From Amyelois transitella (taxonomy: Eukaryota; Arthropoda; Insecta; Lepidoptera; Pyralidae): a stretch of DNA of 64,000 nucleotides. The position numbers were made by a program, and so were the translations under genes. The notes beneath the pieces were generated by a model. The model ran no database searches and was not told the origin of the DNA. It saw nothing but the letters and a program-made list of their open reading frames with translations. Positions 46,801 to 57,777 of this stretch are shown here, one piece after another (the first letter of the stretch is position 1; every line of letters begins with the position of its first letter). The DNA is taken from NCBI RefSeq assembly GCF_032362555.1, contig NC_083535.1, forward strand, positions 8,432,001-8,496,000, in the 5' to 3' direction.

Positions 46801-47369
46801 AGTAATATTATAAGTACGAAAGCTTGTTCGTTAGTTACCATTTCATAGTTAAACACGAAATGATGAATCTCCATGAAATTTTGCAAAAGTACTTACATAG
46901 TGCCGTGTGGCTCCCGGCACCAATACAAAAAAGAATAGGACCACTCCATATCTTTCCCATGGATGTCGTAAAAGGCGACTAAGGGATAGGCTTACAAACT
47001 TGGGATTCTTTTTTAGGCGATGGGCTAGCAACCTGTCACTAGCTGAATCTCAATTCTATCGTTAAGCCGAATAGCTGAACGTGGCCATTCAGTCTTTTCA
47101 AGACTGTTGGCTCTGTCTACCCCGCAAGGGATATAGACGTGACCATATGTATGTATGTATGTATGTACTTACATATTGAGTGTAGTATGGAAAAGCATAT
47201 ACTTTAGAGCGTCTTCTTTTAAATAAATATAAATGAAACCATAAATAATTTTTGTTTTCAGGTCTTCTGTGAGAGGATAGATTTTGCAAGAAGATCGATT
47301 TGTTTCTCCGAATTAGCGAAGATCTCCAATGGGCTCAGTTCGTGCTGTCTGCTGGTGAGGAAATCCTAA
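43892..47369 (+). CDS. DDAH: Dimethylarginine dimethylaminohydrolase-like protein
   Basis: Exons 43892-44155, 45304-45406, 45854-45951, 46080-46307 and 47262-47369 sum to 801 nt, 266 residues, with matching phases. DDAH hydrolyses asymmetric methylarginines to citrulline, relieving nitric oxide synthase inhibition in the cytosol. Recognisable blocks are YTHAIVGKV at the N-terminus, FLEDVAIVC, SDVLFTGREFFVGIS, VAGPDILCVG, AANCLYVNGTLVHR and the C-terminal SSCCLLV carrying the nucleophilic Cys. By eye, the substrate-binding Asp of the usual LDGGDVLFTG is Val here (IVGSDVLFTG), and the usual catalytic His position holds Asn with a His one place earlier. The enzyme may be inactive or altered. A possible AATAAA lies at 47717-47722. 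The gene family is certain; catalytic status is inference. Confidence 0.9.
45445..45610 (-). mobile_element. SINE-T body fragment
   Basis: Contains GAACCCACCCTGAGCTTTTCTCC and GGGGGTGAGGATTTGACC, as in the body of the 731-1085 copy (GGGCTCCTCTCC, GTGATGAGGATGCAAC). The strand is uncertain because the similar body at 731 is on plus. It lies in DDAH intron 2. A smaller piece lies at about 46460-46540. Confidence 0.35.
46638..46802 (+). mobile_element. Helitron-like element (family F)
   Basis: 165 bp, A|TCTATATAAAAGAAGAAAG to GCCGCGGGTATCCGCTAG|T. GC-rich imperfect palindrome before the CTAG end. It lies in DDAH intron 4. Confidence 0.6.
46900..47166 (+). mobile_element. Family A retroposon, best-preserved copy
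   Basis: TGCCGTGTGGCTCCCGGCAC hairpin at the start and a clean (TATG)n tail of five units at the end. It lies in DDAH intron 4, about 95 bp upstream of exon 5. Confidence 0.75.
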
Positions 47370-50130
47370 ACAGAATGAATCTCCATTTAGTCAAACTCTT
47401 TAACTGTGTGTTCAAGAGCATCAAAATGTTTTAATCTGCGTTTGACCTTTTTGATTCTGAGAAATAAGCAAGTGCTCGGTACGTAAGTTGAACTACATAT
47501 TACCTGCATTTGGTTCACTGAAATAAGTAAGTGTCCGGCACGAAAGTTGAACCAAGGTTTAGTGTGAGTTGCACCATTCATCAAAAGCTTTCAAATTCGC
47601 TCTTTAATGAAGTTTGAGTTGTGTACTACAACTCAAACTTTGCACCATTAAAATTTTTCATTATGGCGACAAATTTGATATAAATTATAACCAAACTATA
47701 AACGATATTCATACTAAATAAATTTTTGTCATGTAGGGTGTGCGTAGAACGCCGCGATTCTGGTTCAACTTATGTGCCACACATTGTAGATTCTCAACCG
47801 ATTCTATTTTACAAAACTACAAGAGTGTTTTATTGATACAAGATGATAATGAAGACTCAACTCACTGGTCCACATTTATATTTCAAAAATCAGTAAATCA
47901 GTTGCATTTTTGATAATTGCTAGAAGGCTGGTTCCATAATCAAGTATAGCGGCTTGGACGAAAAGGCAAAATAGCTTAACATACACATCACTATAGTCCG
48001 TTTGTTTAGGTGTTTTATTAAGGTTAACAATTTTACAATGTAATTTATCCATACTAATATTATAAAGCTGAAGAGTTTGTTTGTTTGTTTGAACGCGCTA
48101 ATCTCAGAAACTATTGGTTTGAATTGAAAAATTCTTTTTGCGTTGAATAGACCATTTATCGAGGAAGGCTTTAGGCTATATAACATCACGCTGCAACTAT
48201 AAGAAACGAAGAAATAATGGAAAATGTGAAAAAAAAAACGGAGAAAATTATTCATCCTTGAGGGCTTCAATGATGCCCAAAATAACTATTCCACGCAGAC
48301 GAAGTCGCGGGCACAGCTAGTAAAAAAAATCAAGCTCTAAAGTATAATAAACATCCATATCAAATGTTGCTTGTTTTTCTTTTTTCTGAGGACTACAATA
48401 TGTTAAAACTTATTTTGAACAAAAAGACGTGTCAAAATCCTTATGTAGGTACCTACCTAAAGAAATTTATTATGTATGGCCCTGAAACACCTGATTATGG
48501 AATTATCTACATTGACTAGATTTCTAGTTACTCTCTTAGCTCTTTTAATGCAAAAGCAACAAATTTTGTTGTAGACACAATTATAAATAATTAATGACCG
48601 TAATATACCCCAATAGCAGAAATAACAACTAAAAAGTATAAATTTTGCCTTAAAATCGAACTAAAAGCATCCAGGTATGCTAAATCGTGTAAAAATTAAT
48701 TGTTGTATGCAGCTTTATTGCGTTTCTCAATTGTAAGATTGTGAAAATAATGCAATGCAAACCAATACTTATATTTTCGGTGGTAGCTTTAGTTGGTAGC
48801 ATATGATCCTACAGTCTTCCCTTCTTTCTAACTAAATAAAAAAAGGTATTAGTAAAAAAAATATTTTATTAAATATTACAACAAATAATCCTACACAACC
48901 TGAAGCTTGATAGGACTTTGACTTGCTGCTTGGCTGATGAATATATGCTATATGAGGCCGTCGAGTCTTGTGCGACAATTGACTCTGTCTACCGTGAAAA
49001 GTATATGTAATTGAATAATGTAAACTGACAAAGTTTAAACGAGCCGCGAAGATTATTTTCGGCTAAAGTGCAACAAATCGAAATAACGCACAAAGCCAAA
49101 TTTCTATCCGTGATATACCTCATTCCCTGTTCTGAAGACTGATGACTCCTTTCTACATAATATGAGTTAAGTGTATTGCAAAGACAAATAAAGTAAATTA
49201 GGACAAATCCTGTAAAAGTATTTCTTCCTTAATTCTCTATTATATAAATTAAAATCCTTGTTTCGTAGTACAAATCCTTACAAAAATAGATATAAGTTCC
49301 ATTTATAAAATTGCTTTGAAACAACTTTAATCAAGAAATAAGTGCAAGACATAATATTGTATGACATAAAAAATAATTGTCAATTTCTCCAACGAAGACG
49401 TTTTGTGCTTTTTTTTATTAAGTAACAGTGGTTTTACCCACGTATATTCTTGTGTATGTCTTTTTGTTCACCAAAACAATTATGTTGAATTGTATTATTA
49501 ATGATTTTACAGACTTTGCTCAGATTTGAAATCAAAAACTAGGGCTACTGTAATTCTACTTACATTTTTACTATTTTGTCCAATGTACAATGTACCTTCC
49601 TTAATTTAAGCATTCCCCTTAGTATTACAGTATTTATTTAGTATTTTATTTGAATGTGCATTTATCTTAAATCGTAAGTGGTTGTTTTGTCTGTTTTACA
49701 TGTGGTATTTTAATAGAATTCAAATGAATAATCTCGATGTGTAAGATTTTATTCTGTACGCATAATGATTTGATTTTTACTATCGAATGGTACCAATGAC
49801 TTGTATTATAATTGTGCAAATATTTTACATAAATTCAATATTGTATTGAATAATTATAAGTAAATATTCAGCACATTTTAATTTGTTATTTATTAAAGAA
49901 TTCTAAATATGGTGTTGTGAAGTATTATTAATATATTTGAAGTAATTTATAATAATAATAATATTTGTTGTCTGTATTGACTAAAAGATATTCACATAAT
50001 TTTATTTGTGTAATTCCTTTACGTATTCGTTTTTTTAAATATTATTATGTACTAAGTATTTATTTAAACATATTAAAGCACAAAATATAGAACCTAGTTC
50101 TCGAAAGTATTATTGTAGTTTGCATAATAT
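47370..50130. other. DDAH 3' flank and spacer
   Basis: AT-rich. It includes the DDAH 3' untranslated region, the Helitron-like copy at 48058-48320, and a decayed retroposon near 48930-49010. From 49020 to 50130 nothing was recognised. The last four bases (50127-50130, ATAT) are the target duplication of the LTR element. Confidence 0.4.
48058..48320 (+). mobile_element. Helitron-like element (family C), full length
   Basis: 263 bp, A|TCCATACTAATATTATAAAG to CGCAGACGAAGTCGCGGGCACAGCTAG|T, with the hairpin before the end. Matches 17850-18109 across its length. Confidence 0.75.
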
Positions 50131-50463
50131 TGTAGCGATAGATCCAAAGCTTACTTAATAGAAGGTGAAGCGCAGTCAGAGTAAGAGAATAGGGAAATGG
50201 ATATAGGGTGAAATAAAAGATTTAAATTAATATTCAAGCGTATAGCAACAAACGGGCCTAGAAATACAATAAGATTGACACTTGTCAAAACTGTCATTTT
50301 TTTCATTTTACTTGTCCGCCGAATTTATGGCAGGACGAAAGAGTTCCGCGTATGAGGTGATATAGGTTGTCCGTTTATTACTAAAATATAATTTTATTTA
50401 TTATTTGATGTACATATTTACAATTAAAACTATTAAAATTAATAAATTGTAAAAATCCCTACA
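50131..50463 (-). repeat. 3' LTR
   Basis: 333 bp, TG...CA ends (TGTAG...CTACA). It contains AATAAA-like motifs. No difference from the 5' LTR was seen by eye. Confidence 0.95.
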
Positions 50464-50476
50464 TCAGCCCCCCCTT
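50464..50476 (-). other. Polypurine tract
   Basis: AAGGGGGGGCTGA on the minus strand, directly against the 3' LTR and just after the pol stop codon. Plus-strand DNA primer site of the element. Confidence 0.8.
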
Positions 50477-50483
50477 GAGACCG

Positions 50484-53400
50484 TCAAGGGCGATAATAGT
50501 CGGGGAATCTTACCTTACGACCTGATTTAGTTTTAGTATTTACTTCTCGATCAGGTGGGTTCTGATTCTCTGACTGTGGTACATGACGTGTATCGGTGTC
50601 GTGTTTGTCATGCTTTTGTGAAGTATGTTTGTGTGATGCGTGATCTGAAGGTATGTATGGAGTGGTGTCTGGGTCACACAGTATGTAGGCCGGCTTGACT
50701 CGGTCTATCGATACCGTGACTCGTTTACCCCTAACCAAGATAGTGAATGCCTTATTATCTCGCTGAAGTACCTCATATGGTCCGGAATATGCAGGTTTCA
50801 AGGTACCACCTACCGTGCAATCACGCAAGAATACGTGAGTGCAAGTGGTTAATTCCTTGAAAACGAATGTTGGACGTTTTCCACCATGACGAGAGGCTGG
50901 TGAGGGCTTCAGGCTTTGGACTATATTCCGAAGTCTTGAAGTGAATTCTGTCAAGTCTAAGGGACAGTCAGTCTCAGAATCAAAAAAGTCACCTGGCAGA
51001 CGCAACGATTCGCCATACACCATTTCTGCTGAGGTAGTTCGTAAGTCGTCCTTGAACGCGCTCCGGACACCCAGCAATACAAGAGGGAGAGACTCGATCC
51101 AATTTGTGTTACCGTGGCAGATTATGGCAGATTTCAGCTGCCGATGGAATCTTTCCACGAGGCCATTACAGGCGGGATGATAGGCGGTTGTTCGGCGATG
51201 AGTAAATCCAGCGATGCGTGAAAGATTTCCGAATAACGCTGATTCAAACTGTCTGCCACGATCTGTCACGATATCAGCAGGGCAACCAAACCTAGAAATC
51301 CAGCCACTGAGTAAGGCTTTTGCAACTGCCTCGGCCGTAATTTCTTCTAAGGGTATTGCCTCAGGCCAACGCGTAAAGCGGTCGATGGCAGTGAGACAAT
51401 ACTTGTAACCTTGGCATGAAGGTAATGGTCCGATCAGGTCAATATGGACAAATTTGAAGCGAGCTGCAGGAAGTTTGAAGTTGCTGAGAGGAGCACTAGT
51501 ATGACGCGTGATCTTAGACTGTTGGCACGCTATGCATGCTCTCACCCAGTTCCTACAGTCCTTTTTCACCTCCGGCCAAACATAACGTTCAGAGACCAAT
51601 CTGGCTGTTGCCTTGGCACCAGGGTGGCTGAGACAATGTAGACTCTCGAACACCCTTCTCCGTAACAGCTTGGGAACAAACGGTCGAACCATGTCTGTGC
51701 TGGTGTCACAAAACAGCTCTGTGTTGGAACCTGGAATCCTGACTTTCTTAAGGCACAGTGAAGTCGTACCTTCTGCAAGTTGCCTAAGCTCTGGATCAGA
51801 ACGTTGAGCAGCAGCCAGCTGTTCTGAATCGATTGGCTGGGAAATTTCCTCAACTCGGGAAAGGGTATCAGCTACCACGTTGTCCTTACCAGAGATGTGA
51901 CGTATGTCGGTGGTAAACTGCGCAATCAGATCCAGGTGTCGGAACTGTCTTGGCGAGCAGTTTTCCTTTCGACTTTGGAAGGCAAAAGTCAGGGGCTTGT
52001 GGTCGGTGTAGACTGTAAATGTTCTAGCTTCGAGCATGTGCCTAAAATATTTTATGCTCTCATAAATGGCGAGCAATTCTCGATCGTAGGGTGAGTATTT
52101 CTGTTGGGAAGGACTCAGCCCACGAGAGAAAAATGCCAATGGCTCCCAGGACTCACCATCAGACTGTTGCTGTAACACCGAACCGATAGCTCTGTCTGAC
52201 GCATCAGTAACAAGCGCCAACCTTGCGTCACACTTGGGATGAGCCAGCAAGGCGGCCTGACACAGACCTTCTTTGCAGGCTTCAAAAGCCTCTAGTGACT
52301 TACCAGTAATATGTACCGGGTGTGAACCTTTGACTGATCCTGTCAGCAGTGCGTTCAGAGGACCTTGTTGTTTAGCGGCGCCTGAAATAAACCTACGATA
52401 AAAGTTCACCATACCCAAGAAGCGGCGTAGTTCCTTTACCGTCTTTGGGACAGGGAAATTGGTGATGGCTTCGACCTTCTCAGGTAGGGGTGTCGTACCT
52501 TTACCTGAAATTCTATATCCTAAAAAGGTTACCTCAGACGCGCCAAAGACACACTTCGCCGTGTTGACGACCATGCCGTACTGCTTGAGTCTTTCGAAGA
52601 GTTGACGAAGGTGCTCTTCGTGGGTCTTCTGATCCTTCGAGAAGACCAGAAAATCGTCCAGATATGCATAGGTAAAATCCAGGCCCCGCAGCATCTCATC
52701 GACGAATCGCTGAAACGTCTGTCCGGCATTACGAAGTCCGAACGTCATGAACGGAAATTCGTAAAGACCGAACGGCGTTGTGATCGCTGTCTTCGCTATG
52801 TCGTCTGGATTGACCGGGATCTGGTTGTAGGCCTTCACCAAATCAATGGTAGAGAAGACAGTGCAGCCTGATAAAGAGTGGGAAAAATCATGAATGTGTT
52901 TAATGGGGTATCTGTCGGGTATTGTCCGGGCATTCAGCATGCGGTAATCCCCACAAGGACGCCACCCATTGTCCTTCTTGGGCGCAAGATGAAGGGGTGA
53001 AGCCCATGCTGATTCGGAAGGCCGACAAGTACCATTCTGTAACATAGACTCGAATTCCGATTTAGCAATTTTCAGTTTATCAGGCGCAAGCCTACGGGGA
53101 GTGCAAGAGACCGGTGGCCCAGGTGTAGTGCGGATGTGATGGACAGTGTTGTGGTGCAGTGTACGATGTATTCCATGTGGGCGAGTGATTTCGGGAAATT
53201 TTGCTAGTATGTTGTGATAGACAGAGTTACCAGAAACCACCTTCACGGAAGAAATACTTTCGTTACTAAAGGCAAGCGAAGCCACGGTCGCGACCATAGT
53301 GTTACCGTCGATAAGGCGTTGATTTCGGACATCTACTATAATATTGTAATGTGATAAGAAATCCACGCCTATTATCGCCCTCGTTACGTCGGCTACAATA

Positions 53401-53639
53401 AAATGCCAAGCAAAGTCACGACGCAGCCCTAGGTTTAGTACGCAATGATAGAAACCGTACGTGTTTATGATTGACCCGTTAGCGGCACACAATTCAAAAT
53501 TTGTTTTCGCACGATAATCTTTTAAAAATTTGCGAGGAAATACACACAAATCACTACCTGTATCTACTAACAATTGTAATTTCGTCCGTTTGTCCGTAAC
53601 AAACAAGCGACCGGTACTTGGGCAGTCGTCGGTCGCCAT
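50484..53639 (-). CDS. pol: Pol polyprotein (protease, RT, RNase H, integrase)
   Basis: 1051 codons, uninterrupted, from the ATG at 53637-53639. Aspartic protease [13 protein letters not shown] (active Asp about residue 26). Reverse transcriptase about 175-350 with YLDD at 326-329. RNase H about 470-595 starting at TDAS. Integrase HHCC zinc finger (His668, His672, Cys702, Cys705) and catalytic D734, D793, E829, spaced D,D35E. C-terminal GPY/F module around 953. All catalytic motifs are present. Gag is in a different frame; the pol frame is open for about 30 nt upstream of the ATG, overlapping gag, and a -1 slippery heptamer lies there. Expression by frameshifting is likely. Closest match in type: CsRn1/Kabuki lineage, judged from the primer site and gag motif. 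Confidence 0.96.
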   Translation of the reverse strand: MATDDCPSTGRLFVTDKRTKLQLLVDTGSDLCVFPRKFLKDYRAKTNFELCAANGSIINTYGFYHCVLNLGLRRDFAWHFIVADVTRAIIGVDFLSHYNIIVDVRNQRLIDGNTMVATVASLAFSNESISSVKVVSGNSVYHNILAKFPEITRPHGIHRTLHHNTVHHIRTTPGPPVSCTPRRLAPDKLKIAKSEFESMLQNGTCRPSESAWASPLHLAPKKDNGWRPCGDYRMLNARTIPDRYPIKHIHDFSHSLSGCTVFSTIDLVKAYNQIPVNPDDIAKTAITTPFGLYEFPFMTFGLRNAGQTFQRFVDEMLRGLDFTYAYLDDFLVFSKDQKTHEEHLRQLFERLKQYGMVVNTAKCVFGASEVTFLGYRISGKGTTPLPEKVEAITNFPVPKTVKELRRFLGMVNFYRRFISGAAKQQGPLNALLTGSVKGSHPVHITGKSLEAFEACKEGLCQAALLAHPKCDARLALVTDASDRAIGSVLQQQSDGESWEPLAFFSRGLSPSQQKYSPYDRELLAIYESIKYFRHMLEARTFTVYTDHKPLTFAFQSRKENCSPRQFRHLDLIAQFTTDIRHISGKDNVVADTLSRVEEISQPIDSEQLAAAQRSDPELRQLAEGTTSLCLKKVRIPGSNTELFCDTSTDMVRPFVPKLLRRRVFESLHCLSHPGAKATARLVSERYVWPEVKKDCRNWVRACIACQQSKITRHTSAPLSNFKLPAARFKFVHIDLIGPLPSCQGYKYCLTAIDRFTRWPEAIPLEEITAEAVAKALLSGWISRFGCPADIVTDRGRQFESALFGNLSRIAGFTHRRTTAYHPACNGLVERFHRQLKSAIICHGNTNWIESLPLVLLGVRSAFKDDLRTTSAEMVYGESLRLPGDFFDSETDCPLDLTEFTSRLRNIVQSLKPSPASRHGGKRPTFVFKELTTCTHVFLRDCTVGGTLKPAYSGPYEVLQRDNKAFTILVRGKRVTVSIDRVKPAYILCDPDTTPYIPSDHASHKHTSQKHDKHDTDTRHVPQSENQNPPDREVNTKTKSGRKVRFPDYYRP

Positions 53640-53650
53640 TATCGACTGCC

Positions 53651-54469
53651 TTACGCATTTCCCGTATAGTCACACGGCTTGACACATCTTTTTGCTTTAT
53701 CACCGAACTTGTAGTGATACCAGCATGTCGGGAACTTCCTGTAATTCGAGTGCGATCTTGTTGACGTAGAGCGACCTCGCCGACTTGAAGACAGCCTGGT
53801 TCTTGACTTTGACCGCGACATACGGTCGACCTTGTCAGCTAGCGCTTCGACTTGTCGTGTTAACGCAGCAATCTCACTCGACCCACTATCGTGTTTTGTG
53901 GAAACTCCTGCTGCTTGCAAATTCGGTGATACTGCATCCAGTACTTGATCAGCTAGCTCGGCGACCTCATCGAGTTTCATCCTAGCCTGCGACGCAATGA
54001 TGGGTTGTACGCTGTTGGGTAAACGGCTGGCCCAGAGAGTTCTGAGTAAATCGTCTGGCACCTCAGAACCAGCTAATCCCCTTAACCGCCGCAGGAACTG
54101 CGATGGTTTGCGATCTCCCAATTCTTCATGATGAAGTAGTTGCTGGACCTGCTTTTCGCGGGACGCTGACAACCTCTTTACGAGCTCCGATTTAAGCGTC
54201 TCATACTTATCTGCCGTAGCTGGCGCCTCGATAATATCTTCGACGATCTCCACGTACTGAGGTTCTAGATGCGATACTGCATAGTGGTATTTCGTCGCCT
54301 CTGACGTAACTCCAGCTAGAACAAATTGGCTTTCCAGCGAAGCAAACCAAAGCTTGGGTTTCGATGGATAAAAAGGAGGTACTCTTACGCCTACGCGATC
54401 CAAATGGGTATCGCAGCAGGTCCATCGCAGCCGACTCACCGAGCTTCCTGGTCCTGTCTCCACCCGCAC
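53651..54469 (-). CDS. gag: Gag polyprotein, start codon uncertain
   Basis: A 272-codon frame ending TAA at 53651. The capsid-like region begins near [19 protein letters not shown], and the C-terminus has [14 protein letters not shown] plus a final Cys, a CHCC zinc knuckle typical of CsRn1-type gag. Before it are Ser/Arg-rich stretches. In this frame there is no ATG ahead of the conserved start: the frame opens at a GTG (54467-54469), and upstream ATG codons lie in another frame. Either a small indel has disturbed the start, or a non-AUG start is used. The rest is intact. Packages the element's RNA into intracellular particles. Confidence 0.85.
   Translation of the reverse strand: MRVETGPGSSVSRLRWTCCDTHLDRVGVRVPPFYPSKPKLWFASLESQFVLAGVTSEATKYHYAVSHLEPQYVEIVEDIIEAPATADKYETLKSELVKRLSASREKQVQQLLHHEELGDRKPSQFLRRLRGLAGSEVPDDLLRTLWASRLPNSVQPIIASQARMKLDEVAELADQVLDAVSPNLQAAGVSTKHDSGSSEIAALTRQVEALADKVDRMSRSKSRTRLSSSRRGRSTSTRSHSNYRKFPTCWYHYKFGDKAKRCVKPCDYTGNA
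53657..53663 (-). promoter_or_regulatory. -1 ribosomal frameshift heptamer G GGA AAT
   Basis: In the gag frame the bases read G GGA AAT, fitting the X XXY YYZ rule, one codon before the gag stop. A -1 slip there enters the pol frame, which is open across the site. The downstream structure was not evaluated. Confidence 0.7.
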
Positions 54470-54807
54470 TCACTCTCATCGACTTCAGCGACCGACGCAT
54501 CTACCGCAGCCCACGCCTGGATTTCTTCGACGGCCGCTCTTCTCTCCAGCGTGGCAGCTCTGCACGATATCTTCCGGCGCCAACAAGTCGACTTCGCTCT
54601 CTACTGTCTCGACTCACCGCAGACTACGAGCAACGCAACGGCTCACTCCTGACTCACTAGGACTTCGAGCAACTTCCGACTCACTGGAAGACAACTGGCA
54701 CTTGCAAGCTACTGAAGCACAGATTGCACAGCAAGATCAAGACTTCAGACCTCCGGTCTTGGGGGGGAGTACTGTGGCGACATCTCTACGCCACTCGTCA
54801 CAACATC

Positions 54808-54827
54808 AAATCACGTCGGGGTCACCA
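54808..54827 (-). other. tRNA-Trp primer-binding site
   Basis: On the minus strand TGGTGACCCCGACGTGAT; its complement matches the 3' end of animal tRNA-Trp as I recall it. It begins one nucleotide inside the 5' LTR. Confidence 0.85.
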
Positions 54828-54828
54828 A

Positions 54829-55161
54829 TGTAGCGATAGATCCAAAGCTTACTTAATAGAAGGTGAAGCGCAGTCAGAGTAAGAGAATAGGGAAATGGAT
54901 ATAGGGTGAAATAAAAGATTTAAATTAATATTCAAGCGTATAGCAACAAACGGGCCTAGAAATACAATAAGATTGACACTTGTCAAAACTGTCATTTTTT
55001 TCATTTTACTTGTCCGCCGAATTTATGGCAGGACGAAAGAGTTCCGCGTATGAGGTGATATAGGTTGTCCGTTTATTACTAAAATATAATTTTATTTATT
55101 ATTTGATGTACATATTTACAATTAAAACTATTAAAATTAATAAATTGTAAAAATCCCTACA
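54829..55161 (-). repeat. 5' LTR
   Basis: 333 bp, apparently identical to the 3' LTR. The promoter for the element should lie here. The 54470-54828 stretch between LTR and gag is the untranslated leader. Confidence 0.95.
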
Positions 55162-57597
55162 ATATTATAATTTTTTTAGTTAGTAAGAATTGTCACGTGA
55201 TATGATGTTACAATGCAAATTGTAAAATGTTTAACAATTGCTGTAAAGACATGGTATTTAAATCTCTCCCGTGCTTATTAAATATACATAGTCTTACCTT
55301 AGCTAGGTATCCAGGCATATAATAACCTTATATCAATACCAATGTTGATGCTGAATGATTTCATTCCACATGTAGGTCCACAACATAGAAAGAGGAATTA
55401 TTCAGATTGCAATGGTACACACGTCTCAGGGGATACTTGGGCCAACTCCCAGCTATCTCCTGACCTCACTGTACATACTGCTTTTATGCAAAGAGACAAA
55501 AGTTCGGACGAGACGAAGTTCGACGACGAATAAATCAGTATTTTGGTGGATTTGGCACAAAACCTTTCTGAGTTTGCAATCGGTACCTGTGCAATCTAGG
55601 TGTATGGTCTACTATATTCTAGCTACAGTATTTATTCTTGTATTAGTTATTGTTATTGTATTCATCTGAGGTCCTGTGCTGCATAAGATAAGATCATATT
55701 ACTAAGTCCTGGTTATTCCTACGATAATATAGTTCTGGTGAATCCTATTGCCACACTATTGGGTAGTTTTTAACATCTAGATTATTTATTCAGTCGCTTC
55801 TAAAATATATTTATGCTAATTTGGTACCGATGAAAATACAGTGTATGCCAGCAGCTTCTCGTATCTCTATTATGAATCTCAATTTTATCAGTAAGCTATA
55901 AGTGGCCTTCGGCTTTTCACGTGATACATTGTAAAGAAAAAATTGGGCAACATTTCATGCCTAACCTAACAATGTAAATGAAGAAAGAAAATTTTATCAA
56001 ATTGATCAAAAGGCGCACACCTCAGTGAATGATTAGTTTATGATATTTATGGTGTAAATTGAATCTCATTTTTATTCAATGTAACTATTTATGTATGTAC
56101 CTATAGTAAGCATAATGCAAAATAAAGATTTTATGAATATATACCTACCACTTTGATTTTCTGTCCGTGGCACTTTAGACATATGGTTAGCTAGGTGCAA
56201 AATGGATCTCGCATCTGACGAGCTTGAATGTAGAAAAATGTAGGAAATGTCCTGTTTTTCCCCCGGGACGGGGATTTATTTTATATTTGTAGATATTATT
56301 ATGAGACATTAATGTTTTTTTAATGCGCTCAAATTAGAAAAGCGATAAGGAACAATGAGTAAAGTTCAAATGTATACTATAACGATACCGCTCCTTTTTC
56401 CATTCCGGTTCCGGAAAATTAATAAAATACCGAAAAGGCGCACCCTGGGCTCCTTTATGGGAGGTGAAGGTGTAACAGCGACTGACGCCAGGACGTATAA
56501 GAAATACCTTCTTCGTCGGTATACGTATACATAAGACATTGAAAAAAATGAAGGATGTGTAATAATGTATATGTTATAGATGTCAATGATTTGAAGTATT
56601 AACAAGACACCTACAAAAGTATGTCTGTGACGTGACACCCTGCCAAACCTATAATGAGCTCTTCTCGTCGGCGGTTAGAAAAACGGAGATTTGCCATAAT
56701 TGTGTAGGTGGGTATCCTATCATAAAGTTAACTTTTGTGACAACTTGTCAGTCGTTAGTGGGGATCATCCTGAGGGATCATCCTTTCTGCAATATTTATC
56801 AAAAATATGAACCCGGAAGAACTCTCTATTTTTACTCGCACGTTCCGAACTTCATTCATATAAATTCATCATTCTAACTCAGGAACGCATAAGCAAGCAC
56901 AGTCGAAACAAAAATTTATATTTATAATTTTGCGTAGGTATTTAATAGCTAAAGAAAGTTTACTTTCAAATACATACATACATAAAATCACGCCTCTATC
57001 CCGGAGGGGTAGGCAGAGACTACCTCTTTCCACTTGCCACGATCTCTGCATATTTCCTTCGCTTCATCCACATTCATAACTCTCTTCATGCAAGCTCGGC
57101 GGTTTCGGGTACTTTTGACCTGACCCTTTACCTTCCGTCGTTGGACGTCCTTAATTTGATCAAGATACTTTCAAATAAGGATATAATTTTTTATTAAACC
57201 TTAAATACAGATAGGTGCTTGATGTCAGACCTCGTCAAGTCAGTAGTCATACACAAGGTGTTACCTTCAGAAGTGTAGGTAATAGGGTACTCATACTAGG
57301 GTACACGCAGAGGCCATAAACAGAGAAATTTTATAAAAGCCGTAGGTAACCATCCTCGCAAATGTACCATAACTAAGACCACTCCTCGAGGAGTGTACGA
57401 CTAAGGAGAAGACTCTTTTTCTTAGCGTAAGTCACGGTCACCATCTCCTCTGCAGAGTAGTCTAGGGTGCGCCTTTGATGATCCTGAATTTGGTAATTCA
57501 TGTTTTAGACGAATCATGTTACAAAGACGTAGCGATTCTCGTCTGACCTCCGCCTTTGCTGGTAAATGCATTATCATGTTTAAGAAGAAGAAAGACA
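55162..57597. other. Gene-free spacer
   Basis: AT-rich. A SINE-T body piece lies near 56430-56520 and a LINE tail at 56971-57150 (listed). Another SINE-T-like block is near 57400-57550. The short frame at 55342-55533 lacks any recognisable domain. Confidence 0.4.
56971..57150 (-). mobile_element. LINE 3' end (family B), with readable ORF tail
   Basis: The minus strand reads GQVKSTRNRRACMKRVMNVD, then EAKEICRDRGKWKEVVSAYP, ending SGIEA and a stop. A TATG tail follows. The frame is intact over about 50 codons, which shows the family is the C-terminal end of a LINE protein, not a SINE. Confidence 0.7.
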
Positions 57598-57777
57598 ATG
57601 ATGACATTCGATTCAATTGAATTCTTTTCACGATATATCTCCGAAGCGACGTTATTGGTCACAATATCTGTAACAATGTTACTCGTTTTGATTCTAATCG
57701 ATGTGACGCTTAGTTCTTTTATCGAGTTCCCAAAGCTTTTGTTGGACTTGAAGACGGCAGTTGTGTTATTGAAGTAA
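57598..57777 (+). CDS. Unrecognised small ORF with a membrane segment
   Basis: 59 residues from ATG at 57598 (context GACAATGATG). A polar N-terminus (MMTFDSIEFFSRYISEA) precedes a strongly hydrophobic helix (TLLVTISVTMLLVLILIDVTL), then a short amphipathic end. It could encode a small single-pass membrane peptide or be an exon of a larger gene. No family recognised, no splice sites clearly placed, no polyadenylation signal nearby. It may be chance. Confidence 0.2.
   Translation: MMTFDSIEFFSRYISEATLLVTISVTMLLVLILIDVTLSSFIEFPKLLLDLKTAVVLLK

Larger units (their letters stand above)
50131..55161 (-). mobile_element. Complete Ty3/gypsy LTR retrotransposon, CsRn1 type
   Basis: Two 333-bp LTRs that appear identical base for base (50131-50463 and 54829-55161), starting TGTAGCG and ending CCTACA. 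A 4-bp duplication ATAT flanks the element. A primer-binding site matches tRNA-Trp, and a G-rich polypurine tract precedes the 3' LTR. Gag has a CHCC-type zinc knuckle, and pol runs protease, reverse transcriptase, RNase H, integrase. The tRNA-Trp primer and CHCC gag motif are hallmarks of the CsRn1/Kabuki lineage. No env gene and no chromodomain. Identical LTRs imply very recent insertion. Confidence 0.95.

Noticed and set aside
50941-53985. Plus-strand frames across the LTR element
   Set aside because: Antisense shadows of gag and pol; no motif of their own.
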